DNA of 7,735 bases. Origin: Oscillospiraceae bacterium (GTDB taxonomy: Bacteria; Bacillota_A; Clostridia; Oscillospirales; Ruminococcaceae). Of this stretch, positions 1 to 5,100 are shown one piece after another (position 1 is the first letter of the stretch; every line of letters begins with the position of its first letter). The notes below the pieces were generated by a model that was not told the DNA's origin, searched no databases, and worked only from the letters and a program-made list of their open reading frames with translations. The translations under genes and the position numbers were made by a program. The stretch covers positions 1 to 7,735 of the forward strand of contig JAGAJA010000106.1 of NCBI GenBank assembly GCA_017829075.1, written 5' to 3'.

Positions 1-140
1 TCAATATTCACATTGCTTGCCAGTATATCCGCTATCGTCAGCGTGTTTCCCTCGCTGTCTGTTTCAAGGGGCTCGTTTATGTAGACCTCGCTCTGCTGGT
101 GCTTTATCTTCCTAAAATGCATTTTTATCTGGTTATCTAT
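1..140 (-). pseudogene. Sigma-70-family RNA polymerase sigma factor, internal fragment (continues past the left edge)
   Basis: The minus strand is open from base 140 to base 3 and reads as 46 residues beginning IDNQIKMHFRKIKHQQSEVY and continuing INEPLETDSEGNTLTIADIL. This matches the end of region 2 and the following linker of SigE/SigK-like sigma factors, where 'C-I-E/D-N-E-I-x-M-x-x-R' is followed by 'x-E-P-I/L-x-T-D-x-E-G-N-x-L-T-x-x-D-I-L'. Family members bind core RNA polymerase and direct promoter choice. Upstream of base 140 the expected N-terminal half (for example 'FATYAARC') is absent in every minus frame, and the plus strand there codes a different protein. The gene has therefore probably lost its 5' half at a junction, although its 3' part lies outside the window. 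The original gene could have belonged to a conjugative element or to a sporulation-type sigma. The fragment is too short to decide. Confidence 0.6.
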
Positions 141-458
141 ATGCCACCTGTGGAAACATTGCCATATATTCCCACAGTGCCATATTCTGCGTTCTGGTGC
201 GGCTCTGTGAAAGTGGTCGGGGCTAAGAAGCCGGAAGATTCCCTGCTGTGCGCTTGTGATGTGGATACGCTTACTGACGGTGAGCGGCTGAAAGTGCTCA
301 GGCTTCGTGCCGGGCTGACTATCCGTCAGGCTGCGGAGGCGGTCGGGATTTGCTGGCATACGCTGATGAATTATGAGAGCGGGAGAACGGCAGTCAAAAG
401 GAAAGTTTACACGAAGCTGCAATCATGCTACCACACTCTGTTAAGCAGTATAAAATGA
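141..458 (+). CDS. Small XRE-like helix-turn-helix protein
   Basis: This 105-residue protein has an N-terminal proline/aromatic-rich stretch (MPPVETLPYIPTVPYSAFWC, residues 1-20) that I do not recognise. Residues about 46-82 form a Cro/XRE-type helix-turn-helix: GERLKVLRLRAGLT, then IRQAAEAVGI, then WHTLMNYESGR. The final 'NYESGR' is the usual end of an XRE domain, so the protein probably binds DNA. An in-frame GTG at 99 would add 14 residues, but those bases code the sigma-factor fragment on the other strand. I therefore prefer ATG 141, which sits exactly where that fragment ends. Neither start has a Shine-Dalgarno site, so the gene may have lost its own 5' end at the same junction. A good terminator follows 24 bases after the stop. 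Cargo or regulatory genes of integrative elements often look like this, but no function can be assigned. Confidence 0.6.
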   Translation: MPPVETLPYIPTVPYSAFWCGSVKVVGAKKPEDSLLCACDVDTLTDGERLKVLRLRAGLTIRQAAEAVGICWHTLMNYESGRTAVKRKVYTKLQSCYHTLLSSIK

Positions 459-482
459 CAAGCAAAATACTTTAAACGAAAG

Positions 483-516
483 TAACCATGCCCCATGACA
501 TGGTTATCTCTTTTTT
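483..516 (+). terminator. Rho-independent terminator after the helix-turn-helix gene
   Basis: TAACCATG (483-490) pairs with CATGGTTA (499-506) around an 8-base loop and is followed by TCTCTTTTTT (507-516). The T-run lies on the plus side, so the main use is for the plus-strand gene. The minus-strand UPF0158 gene ends at 541 and converges on the same hairpin, but only a weak T-rich stretch follows on that side. Confidence 0.75.
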
Positions 517-540
517 AGCCGGTTACCCTATAAAGTCAAT

Positions 541-942
541 TCATAACAGCTTATTATCCATACACCAACGCTCTGCTATATCTCTGAAACGATTATCCCT
601 GTAAGCAAACCAATCGTCGCGTATCCCGAGATAGAAAACCGTATCCTTAAACCGCCGGAATGCTCCCTTTCCTTTTAGCGAAGCAAGCATTTTCTCCCTC
701 ATCTGCTCATAGGGACATTCCACAGCAAAATCGTGCATAATACGGTATTCGTGTATATCATACTGCGTGGGGAGCAGAATGTAATCCTTCCAGTTTACTT
801 CAATATCTTCTAGTGTGCTTTCATCAAGGAATTCCGGATCACGGCAGATTATTTCACCGGTGGATTTTCTGTATAAAAATTCGTTATCGTCAGAAACCTG
901 CTCCAGTTTTTCTGCGATACGGTCTATCAATTCTCTGCTCAT
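541..942 (-). CDS. UPF0158 family protein
   Basis: This 133-residue protein belongs to UPF0158, a family of unknown function. The recognisable signatures are DIHEYRIM (residues 62-69), GKGAFRRFKD (91-100) and DDWFAYRD (109-116), ending in 'DIAERWCMDN'. Length and motif order look complete, with no breaks. Its ATG overlaps the TGA stop of the upstream gene by one base (TGATG), and a strong GGAGGT site lies 5 bases before it inside that gene. Translation is therefore coupled to the pRiA4b-like gene. It is the last gene of the minus-strand operon and converges on the hairpin at 483-506. It is soluble, with no signal peptide or membrane helix. It appears to be the best-preserved member of this operon. 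Confidence 0.85.
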   Translation of the reverse strand: MSRELIDRIAEKLEQVSDDNEFLYRKSTGEIICRDPEFLDESTLEDIEVNWKDYILLPTQYDIHEYRIMHDFAVECPYEQMREKMLASLKGKGAFRRFKDTVFYLGIRDDWFAYRDNRFRDIAERWCMDNKLL

Positions 943-1355
943 CAGTAACCTCCGTTCTGCTCCGGCGCTTCACCGGAAACACGCACTACCTCCGCCTTTT
1001 CGGCAGACTCGTTCAGCTCCCGAAGCGCCTTGCAGGAGATCCGCCGTTCCTCGCCAAAGTCGAAAATGTAAAGGAATTTCTGCCCCATGCTTAGCGCCTC
1101 GCACAGCTTGTATTCGTTGGTGTAACACTCATCTTCCTCCATATAGCTGGAAAAATTTGCAGCAGCTTGCCTCCACACCCTGTTGTCCAGAAAAAAATGC
1201 GTGTGCATGGTTGTCGTCAAATCAGGCATCGCTTCATGAAGCCATTCCAGAGTTTCACCCTGCCCTATTCTGATATGGCGGTACAACCCATAACAAACGA
1301 CTTTCCGTTGTCCGGAACTTGATTGCTTTCTTCTTAGGCTGCTTTTTTCGGACAA
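942..1355 (-). CDS. Plasmid pRiA4b ORF-3-like protein (possible detached 3' part of a larger gene)
   Basis: The 137-residue frame matches the pRiA4b ORF-3 domain. Seen here are YRHIRI (25-30), TLEWLHEAM (35-43), HTHFFLDNRVW (51-61), GQKFLYIFDFGEE (91-103) with the usual 'F-x-Y-x-F-D-F-G' core, and SGEAPEQ (127-133). The function is unknown, and related proteins occur near mobile elements. The only start is TTG at 1355, with a weak upstream site. Nine bases upstream is the TAA that ends the preceding segment (1362-1364), in the same frame. Read through that TAA, the two segments would make one protein, so this may be the C-terminal domain of a gene split by a nonsense mutation. Residues 1-24 are low in similarity to the family. 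The 3' end is coupled to UPF0158 by a TGATG overlap. Confidence 0.65.
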   Translation of the reverse strand: MSEKSSLRRKQSSSGQRKVVCYGLYRHIRIGQGETLEWLHEAMPDLTTTMHTHFFLDNRVWRQAAANFSSYMEEDECYTNEYKLCEALSMGQKFLYIFDFGEERRISCKALRELNESAEKAEVVRVSGEAPEQNGGY

Positions 1356-1361
1356 TTCCGC

Positions 1362-1633
1362 TTAGAAATCCTTAGGGTCAAGATAACGGCTGTCTGTCTC
1401 ATCTCCGGTTCTCTGAAGCCATTCGTTCGGGGTGAAACCGTTGAGGAACGGGTTTCGCGTGTTGTTGTGCAGTTCGCAGTACAACCTGATAAACTCGGGA
1501 AACTTCTTTTTGTTCACATCAAGCTGCACAGAAAACTTGTTTATAAATTCCAGCGCGTCAAACGGAGAGGAATGCTCACACTTAACATTAAAAAGTATAG
1601 CAAACAGCAGATCCTTAATCACTTCATCATCAC
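1362..1633 (-). pseudogene. 3' part of a frameshifted helical-domain protein
   Basis: The segment reads SDDEVIKDLLFAILFNVK from base 1634 and ends FTPNEWLQRTGDETDSRYL plus a short tail at TAA 1362-1364. The stretch 'LYCELHNNTRNPFLNGFTPNE' resembles the 'LYMDLxNNTRxWxNxGxTPNE' ending known from helical proteins that often carry SEC-C or pRiA4b domains. A GTG at 1622 could start it, but that codon has no ribosome site and would drop 'SDDE', which aligns naturally with the family. I therefore read it as the continuation of the frame at 1619-2119 after a -1 shift in the A-run at 1634-1639. Its stop is in frame with the next gene, so one further lesion separates it from the pRiA4b domain. No SEC-C cysteine cluster is visible. 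Confidence 0.6.
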
Positions 1634-2119
1634 TTTTTTAGCATTTTTTGTACAGAACTCACGCATTGCCAGAAACTGTGGGGTTTGTTCGCAGTAGAAC
1701 TCATCTTCGTATTTTAGCAATACTTCCTTTTCCGGGACATAGTATGCCCTGCCCTGCTTTTCCGAGTACAGTTCAACATAGTCGTTATACTCCAGCAGGC
1801 TTTCATGTATCAGCAGGCGGTTTATCGGCGTGCTTTCCGGCTGACGCTCAAATATCTCATCAAGCCCGTATATTTCAAAATAATGCCGCTCATGCCGGGT
1901 TATCTCCGCATAAGCAAGAAAATCGCCCTCGGTATACGTTTCGCTGTTCTGGCTGTTGATTATCCGAAACAGCCTTTTTAACGTAATTATCTGATAGAAA
2001 TTATTTGCCGCTTCAAAGTACCGGCGAAGCAGGTCAATACGTTCGTCAGAAAGGTGTTCCTTCAGTTTTGTGTACATTTCATCAAGTTTCTTCTGACCGT
2101 CTGGGTTCGGGAATGACAT
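1619..2119 (-). pseudogene. 5' part of an unnamed helical-domain protein, ended early by a frameshift
   Basis: ATG 2119 is preceded by a strong GGAGG site 8 bases upstream, so I choose it over the in-frame start at 2179. The 166 residues run from MSFPNPDGQKKLDEMY to the abnormal end FCTKNAKKVMMK. Charged, helical segments dominate. Recognisable family-like stretches are 'AANNFYQIITLKRLFRIIN', 'RHERHYFEIYGLDEIF', 'LLIHESLLEYNDYVELY' and 'GRAYYVPEKEVLLKYEDEFY'. The family usually continues into another helical block, which is found here in the next frame from 1634. No catalytic motif is visible, and I do not know a function. Expression should come from the promoter at 2250-2278. If not a sequencing error, the loss of one A from the run at 1634-1639 makes this a truncated product. 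Confidence 0.65.
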
Positions 2120-2177
2120 AGTGTTTACCTCCGCTTTTTTAGTTAGCCGTGCGTCAGTCCGCCCGGCGTGTACATTC

Positions 2178-2206
2178 ATTATACCATAACCGCAAGGTTA
2201 TGGTAT
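2178..2206 (-). promoter_or_regulatory. Palindrome overlapping an extended -10 box
   Basis: ATACCATAACC (2181-2191) and GGTTATGGTAT (2196-2206) form a perfect 11-bp inverted repeat around GCAA. On the minus strand its inner end supplies TGG-TATAAT (-10 at 2178-2183), an extended -10 box 60 bases before ATG 2119. No good -35 is seen at 17 bp. It could be a second promoter, an operator, or a hairpin in the leader RNA from the upstream promoter. Confidence 0.45.
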
Positions 2207-2228
2207 GATTTTGCGAGGACTTTTGATC

Positions 2229-2255
2229 TATAATAAACGTTCTTCGTTTATTATA
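2229..2255. repeat. Perfect 11-bp inverted repeat at the operon promoter
   Basis: TATAATAAACG (2229-2239) and CGTTTATTATA (2245-2255) are exact inverted copies around a 5-base loop. The right arm contains the minus-strand -10 box, so the dyad covers the expected transcription start. This is the position of a repressor site. A TATAAT also appears on the plus strand (2229-2234), but without a -35. Confidence 0.6.
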
Positions 2256-2278
2256 CCATTTCAGAGATAGAATTGCAA
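2250..2278 (-). promoter_or_regulatory. Sigma-A promoter of the minus-strand operon
   Basis: On the minus strand TTGCAA (2273-2278) is followed after 17 bases by TATAAT (2250-2255), and the -10 is extended by TGG. Transcription should start near 2243, giving a leader of about 120 bases before the GGAGG/ATG at 2119. Confidence 0.7.
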
Positions 2279-2527
2279 TATATTCTGATTCATAAACTTT
2301 GGAGAATTTACTATACTCTTGATTTTCCAGGGAATCACTGATTAAATCACGCCTGACGGCTTGGTACGCATCTTGCTTGCATCTTTTTCGCCATATGCAC
2401 ATTTCGTCATAGCAAGGCGTGCTGCAATTCTTTTATCGGAAAAGCATCGTAAAACCCTTAAAATGCTGTCGGTAACAGACCCGTTAACAGGTCTGCTGAA
2501 CAGAAAGGGGTTTGATGAAGAACTGCA

Positions 2528-2806
2528 TATGGTAACCTCTAAAGACCTCCTTCACGGCAGATTTCTATGACTTACCAAGAAACGTCGCTTCGCTCCTTAT
2601 TCATCATCTGCGTCGTTGTCAAACCTTGAAATACATACAGTAAACGCATTATCCGCCTACGGCGGAAAACGCTGCGGTTGATACTAATTCCAGAACCACA
2701 TTTCAGTTGTGCATATTATGTGTATTTGGAATTAGTATAACGCCTGGCATCTGATATAAGTCATGTACAAAATCTGCTCGTGTCCCGGTTTTTAGAGGTT
2801 ACCATA
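2528..2806. mobile_element. Miniature inverted-repeat transposable element with TA flanks
   Basis: The ends TATGGTAACCTCTAAAGACC (2528-2547) and the complement of 2787-2806 (TATGGTAACCTCTAAAAACC) match at 19 of 20 positions. TA stands at both outer edges (2528-2529 and 2805-2806), so the element proper is probably 2530-2804 with a TA target duplication. It has no long reading frame, so it would need a transposase in trans. The ends share GTAACCTCTAAAAACC with one end of the IS5-type remnant (5104-5119), which suggests a possible mobiliser, although TA duplications are also typical of IS630/mariner elements. It contains a short TCCGCC/GGCGGA hairpin (2652-2666) and a nested 58-bp palindrome. 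Confidence 0.7.
2681..2738. repeat. 58-bp imperfect palindrome nested in the miniature element
   Basis: The two 21-base arms (2681-2701 and 2718-2738) match at 18 of 21 positions. Each begins with ATACTAATTCCA read inward, and the loop is 16 bases. The pattern suggests a second, smaller hairpin element that entered the first, or its structural core. Confidence 0.6.
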
Positions 2807-2849
2807 ATTCATTCGTAAACCCACAAAAGATTATCAGGCAAGCAATCAC

Positions 2850-3226
2850 CTAGGTGTTTATCTGTTCCTCTATCGACACATATTTACCGGCGTTGAATCC
2901 GCTTTTGTACATCAGTAACAGCGACAGCAGCCTTGACATTCTGCCGTTTACATTGCGGAACGGGTGAATACACAGGAGGTCCAGAATTACACACGTGATA
3001 AGCATCAGCGGATTGATTTCCGCCTCCGAATACGCGGCATGATACGCGAGTATAAGCTGTTCCATCGCAAAGGCAGTTTCACTCGCAGGAACAGTCGTGA
3101 ATCTCACGCTGCGAACTCCCTCACGGTCAGTTTCAATGATGAAATTGTCCTCCGTTTTGTACCTCCCCGCGAGGTCGTCGCCGCTAGGCTGGAGTAGTAT
3201 TCTGTGCAGCTCCAGTATACTTTTTT
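2850..3226 (-). pseudogene. Fic domain protein, catalytic part (frame-shifted and 3'-truncated)
   Basis: From the A-run at 3221-3227 the frame reads SILELHRILLQPSGDDLAGR, then YKTEDNFIIE and SVRFTTVPASETAFAMEQL, down to HPFRNVNGRMSRLLSLLLMY. This is the centre of a Fic AMP-transferase. Its signature (2931-2966) is HPFRNVNGRMSR, against HPFxDGNGRxxR in active enzymes: the phosphate-binding glycine is valine (GTA, one base from GGA) and the acidic residue before it is asparagine. The protein ends in KYVSIEEQINT at a TAG, roughly where family members continue for another 100 or more residues including a winged helix. The end coincides with the end of the GGDEF remnant, which indicates a rearrangement junction. 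It is very unlikely to be active. Confidence 0.85.
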
Positions 3227-3555
3227 TCGCTGAACGGGATCTCGGAATAACTGCCGTGGATAAGGTCTAACGCGTCACGGTAGCCTGCGATTTCAAGCTC
3301 GTTATGTCCCTGCGGCGCTGTGGATTTGTTCACAATATCGCGGATACGCTTGTCAGTCGTAATTATCCTCTCGATGGCGTTGGAGCTTTTCACCGACTGT
3401 ATCTTCGCCACAGATTCCATCGCCAAGAATACCTCCGCGAAGTCAGAACGTCGCAGTTCCGCCTTTGCTTTCATCTCGTAAATCGAGGTTGCGTAGTTCA
3501 TTATGTCGGCAGGCACACTGATTCTTTTCAGAAATGAGTAGTCGAATTTTCGCAT
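3184..3555 (-). pseudogene. Fic domain protein, N-terminal part
   Basis: ATG 3555 has an AGGAG site a few bases upstream and a near-perfect promoter. The 123 residues start MRKFDYSFLKRISVPADIMN. They include the inhibitory-helix region KSSNAIERIITTDKR (residues 56-70) and EIAGYRDALDLI, both typical of class II Fic proteins. The inhibitory motif normally reads S-x-x-x-E-G. Here it is S58-N-A-I-E62-R63, with AGG in place of GGG. The true family sequence ends at 'IPFSEK', and the tail KYTGAAQNTTPA is out of frame, caused by one extra A in the run at 3221-3227. The whole restored gene (2850-3555) would be about 235 codons, well short of a full-length Fic protein. Confidence 0.85.
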
Positions 3556-3589
3556 GGGATTCTCCTTATTTTGCGATTTATCTGAATAT

Positions 3590-3618
3590 ATTATATCTTA
3601 TTATGTGCAGATTGTCAA
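3590..3618 (-). promoter_or_regulatory. Consensus sigma-A promoter of the Fic pseudogene
   Basis: On the minus strand TTGACA (3613-3618) and TATAAT (3590-3595) are separated by 17 bases. Both hexamers are perfect consensus. The promoter looks undamaged although the gene it serves is broken. Confidence 0.9.
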
Positions 3619-3641
3619 CGATACGTTCAGCACCAAAACGC

Positions 3642-3670
3642 TTGACTTTTGCGGTGGTATGTGATATAAT
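3642..3670 (+). promoter_or_regulatory. Strong sigma-A promoter of the intact Fic gene
   Basis: TTGACT (3642-3647) and TATAAT (3665-3670) are separated by 17 bases. Transcription should start near 3677, leaving a leader of about 130 bases before ATG 3806. Its -35 lies 23 bases from the -35 of the divergent promoter. Confidence 0.88.
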
Positions 3671-3770
3671 AACTGTAATCTTACCAAAAACAGCGTTTTT
3701 TGATGTGATAGTGTAAGCCTTATTTGCTAATCAACGCAAATTTCGAATAAATTGCGGTGATGTTCCGCAT
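3649..3770 (+). promoter_or_regulatory. Repeats in the Fic promoter and leader, possible operator sites
   Basis: TTGCGGTGGT lies between the -35 and -10 boxes (3649-3658), and TTGCGGTGAT recurs in the leader (3752-3761). The second copy starts a small dyad, TGCGG/CCGCA. Between them is another dyad, ATTTGC (3722-3727) and GCAAAT (3736-3741). The first copy lies in the spacer, where a bound repressor would block polymerase. The winged helix of the adjacent Fic protein is a candidate binder. This is inference. Confidence 0.35.
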
Positions 3771-3805
3771 AATATGAATTAACGTACCAAACGAGAGGTG
3801 ATATT

Positions 3806-5011
3806 ATGGCATACCCGCTGAAGAAGCTGTTCCATATGGACAGAGCCAAGTATGAGGAAGAATACCTGAAAAGGTTCAACTCTCCGGACGCCGTTCATTT
3901 TGATTTTAAGATAAGCGGCGAGCAGGCTTTCATGTGCCAGACTCCCGAGATACTCAATACGATAATCTCTATAGAGCGCACGGACAAGCACGTCAGAAGC
4001 CTGCACAAGGACCTTCCGCTCGCAGCCATCAACCAGTTTGCGAACCGCTGTCTTATTGACGAAATCGTGCTCTCAAACAACATTGAGGGCGTCCACAGCA
4101 CGCGCAGGGAACTTAGCGCCATACTGAACGACCTGTCGGAGAAAAACAAGCGCCAGCGCTTTTATGGATTGGTGAACAAGTACAAAGCGCTGATGACGAC
4201 AGACAATATTCCGTTGGAAAAATGCGAGGATGTCAGAAAAATATATGATGACATTTTTCTTGATGAGATTAAGCAGGACGACCCCCAAAATGTGCCCGAC
4301 GGAAAGATATTCCGCAAGGACAGCGTGAGTGTATATTCCCCCACGGACAAGGAGATACACAAAGGGCTGAACCCAGAGGAGAAAATAATCGAGGCAATGG
4401 ACAGCGCGCTGAAACTGCTCAAAAACGAAAATCTTGACATTCTCGTGCGTATCTCGCTGTTCCACTACCTGTTCGGGTATATCCACCCATTCTATGACGG
4501 AAACGGAAGAACAAGCCGATTTATCAGCAGCTATCTTCTCTCGCAGGAGCTTGACCGACTTATCGGCTACCGTATCTCCTACACGATAAAGGAGAATATC
4601 GGCAAATACTATAAAGCATTCGACACCTGCAATCACCCGCTCAACAAGGGTGACCTCACTCCGTTCGCAGAGATGTTCCTGAATATCATAGACATCTCGA
4701 TAAAGCAGCTTCTGTCCGCGCTGGAAAAGCGCGTGAGCGAACTGGAGCATTTCAAATCCCTGCTTGAAAAAATGCTCGCCGATGAAACCGAGCGCGTTAA
4801 GTCGCTGTATTATATCCTCGTTCAGGCGGCGCTGTTCTCAAATGTCGGGATAACCGCGCAGGAGCTTTCTGGGTATCTCGATATTTCGCCGAACACTCTG
4901 CGGACTATGCTGAAGAAAATCCCACAGGACCTGCTGATAACCAACAAGTCCGAAAAGGAGTACCACTATCTGATGAACCTCGGCGAACTGGACAGGATTT
5001 GTTCGCGGTAA
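3806..5011 (+). CDS. Fic family protein (class II, autoinhibited AMP-transferase) with C-terminal winged helix
   Basis: The 401-residue protein starts at ATG 3806 behind a GAGAGGTG site. The inhibitory helix carries S90-N-N-I-E94-G95, the (S/T)xxxE(G/N) motif that blocks the ATP gamma-phosphate in class II enzymes. The Fic core follows, with SVYSPTDKEI around 174-183 in the substrate-flap position. The intact signature H227-PFYDGNGRTS-R238 has H227 as the catalytic base. Residues about 347-390 (ITAQELSGYLDISPNTLRTM) form a winged helix-turn-helix, common in chromosomal Fic proteins. The family transfers AMP from ATP to a Ser, Thr or Tyr hydroxyl on a protein. The target cannot be seen here. 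It is cytoplasmic, with no signal or membrane segment. It is monocistronic, with its own promoter and terminator. Its divergent neighbour is a decayed, different Fic subtype, so this is not a simple duplication. Confidence 0.93.
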   Translation: MAYPLKKLFHMDRAKYEEEYLKRFNSPDAVHFDFKISGEQAFMCQTPEILNTIISIERTDKHVRSLHKDLPLAAINQFANRCLIDEIVLSNNIEGVHSTRRELSAILNDLSEKNKRQRFYGLVNKYKALMTTDNIPLEKCEDVRKIYDDIFLDEIKQDDPQNVPDGKIFRKDSVSVYSPTDKEIHKGLNPEEKIIEAMDSALKLLKNENLDILVRISLFHYLFGYIHPFYDGNGRTSRFISSYLLSQELDRLIGYRISYTIKENIGKYYKAFDTCNHPLNKGDLTPFAEMFLNIIDISIKQLLSALEKRVSELEHFKSLLEKMLADETERVKSLYYILVQAALFSNVGITAQELSGYLDISPNTLRTMLKKIPQDLLITNKSEKEYHYLMNLGELDRICSR

Positions 5012-5017
5012 TATTAT

Positions 5018-5046
5018 AGCGCCGTTCGGGGGACGGCGCTTTTTTA
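5018..5046 (+). terminator. Rho-independent terminator of the Fic gene
   Basis: AGCGCCGT (5018-5025) pairs perfectly with ACGGCGCT (5033-5040) and runs straight into a T-tract (5040-5046). The hairpin starts 7 bases after the stop codon. The following bases, to about 5100, hold nothing I recognise. Confidence 0.93.
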
Positions 5047-5100
5047 TTTGCCGACACTAGGACTATTACTAGCTACAATATTCCACAAAGAGAAAATATA

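Larger units (their letters stand above)
2346..2850 (+). pseudogene. GGDEF diguanylate cyclase remnant, interrupted by a miniature element
   Basis: The plus strand is open from 2346 and reads '...ARRAAILLSEKHRKTLKM' then LSVTDPLTGLLNRKGFDEEL (to about 2525). This is the unmistakable beginning of a GGDEF domain, whose full form makes cyclic di-GMP from two GTP. The frame is broken at 2530 by an inverted-repeat element. If the element (2530-2804) and one flanking TA are removed, the frame continues as HNSFVNPQKIIRQAIT to 2850, and a TAG follows. That length fits the loop before the 'D-I-D-x-F' strand. The strand itself, the GG(D/E)EF signature and all active residues are missing, because the remnant ends where the Fic pseudogene begins. 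The N-terminal sensor part is also lost or replaced upstream of about 2400. It is non-functional. Confidence 0.7.

Noticed and set aside
815..1273. Plus-strand reading frame of 152 codons
   Set aside because: It is antisense to the UPF0158 and pRiA4b genes, with a low-complexity Ser/Ala/Arg composition and no start signals.
1280..1345. Hidden SEC-C zinc motif before the pRiA4b domain
   Set aside because: One alternative frame gives a GKSFVMGC-like stretch, but the required cysteine cluster is absent, so the resemblance is too weak to annotate.
2154..2402. 82-codon minus-strand reading frame upstream of the operon
   Set aside because: It overlaps the promoter and both palindromes, starts at GTG without a ribosome site, and shows no family resemblance.
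3221..3230. Canonical slippery heptamer A-AAA-AAG in phase within the Fic pseudogene, suggesting programmed -1 frameshifting
   Set aside because: The Fic continuation lies in the +1 frame. A -1 shift leads into an unrelated reading that does not match the family.
4073..4750. Long minus-strand reading frame (225 codons) antisense to the intact Fic gene
   Set aside because: It is a codon-bias shadow of a strongly supported gene, with no ribosome site and no recognisable domain.
3806..5011. Fic gene as the toxin of a toxin-antitoxin pair
   Set aside because: No small antitoxin gene lies next to it. The inhibitory motif is within the same protein (class II), so a partner is not needed.
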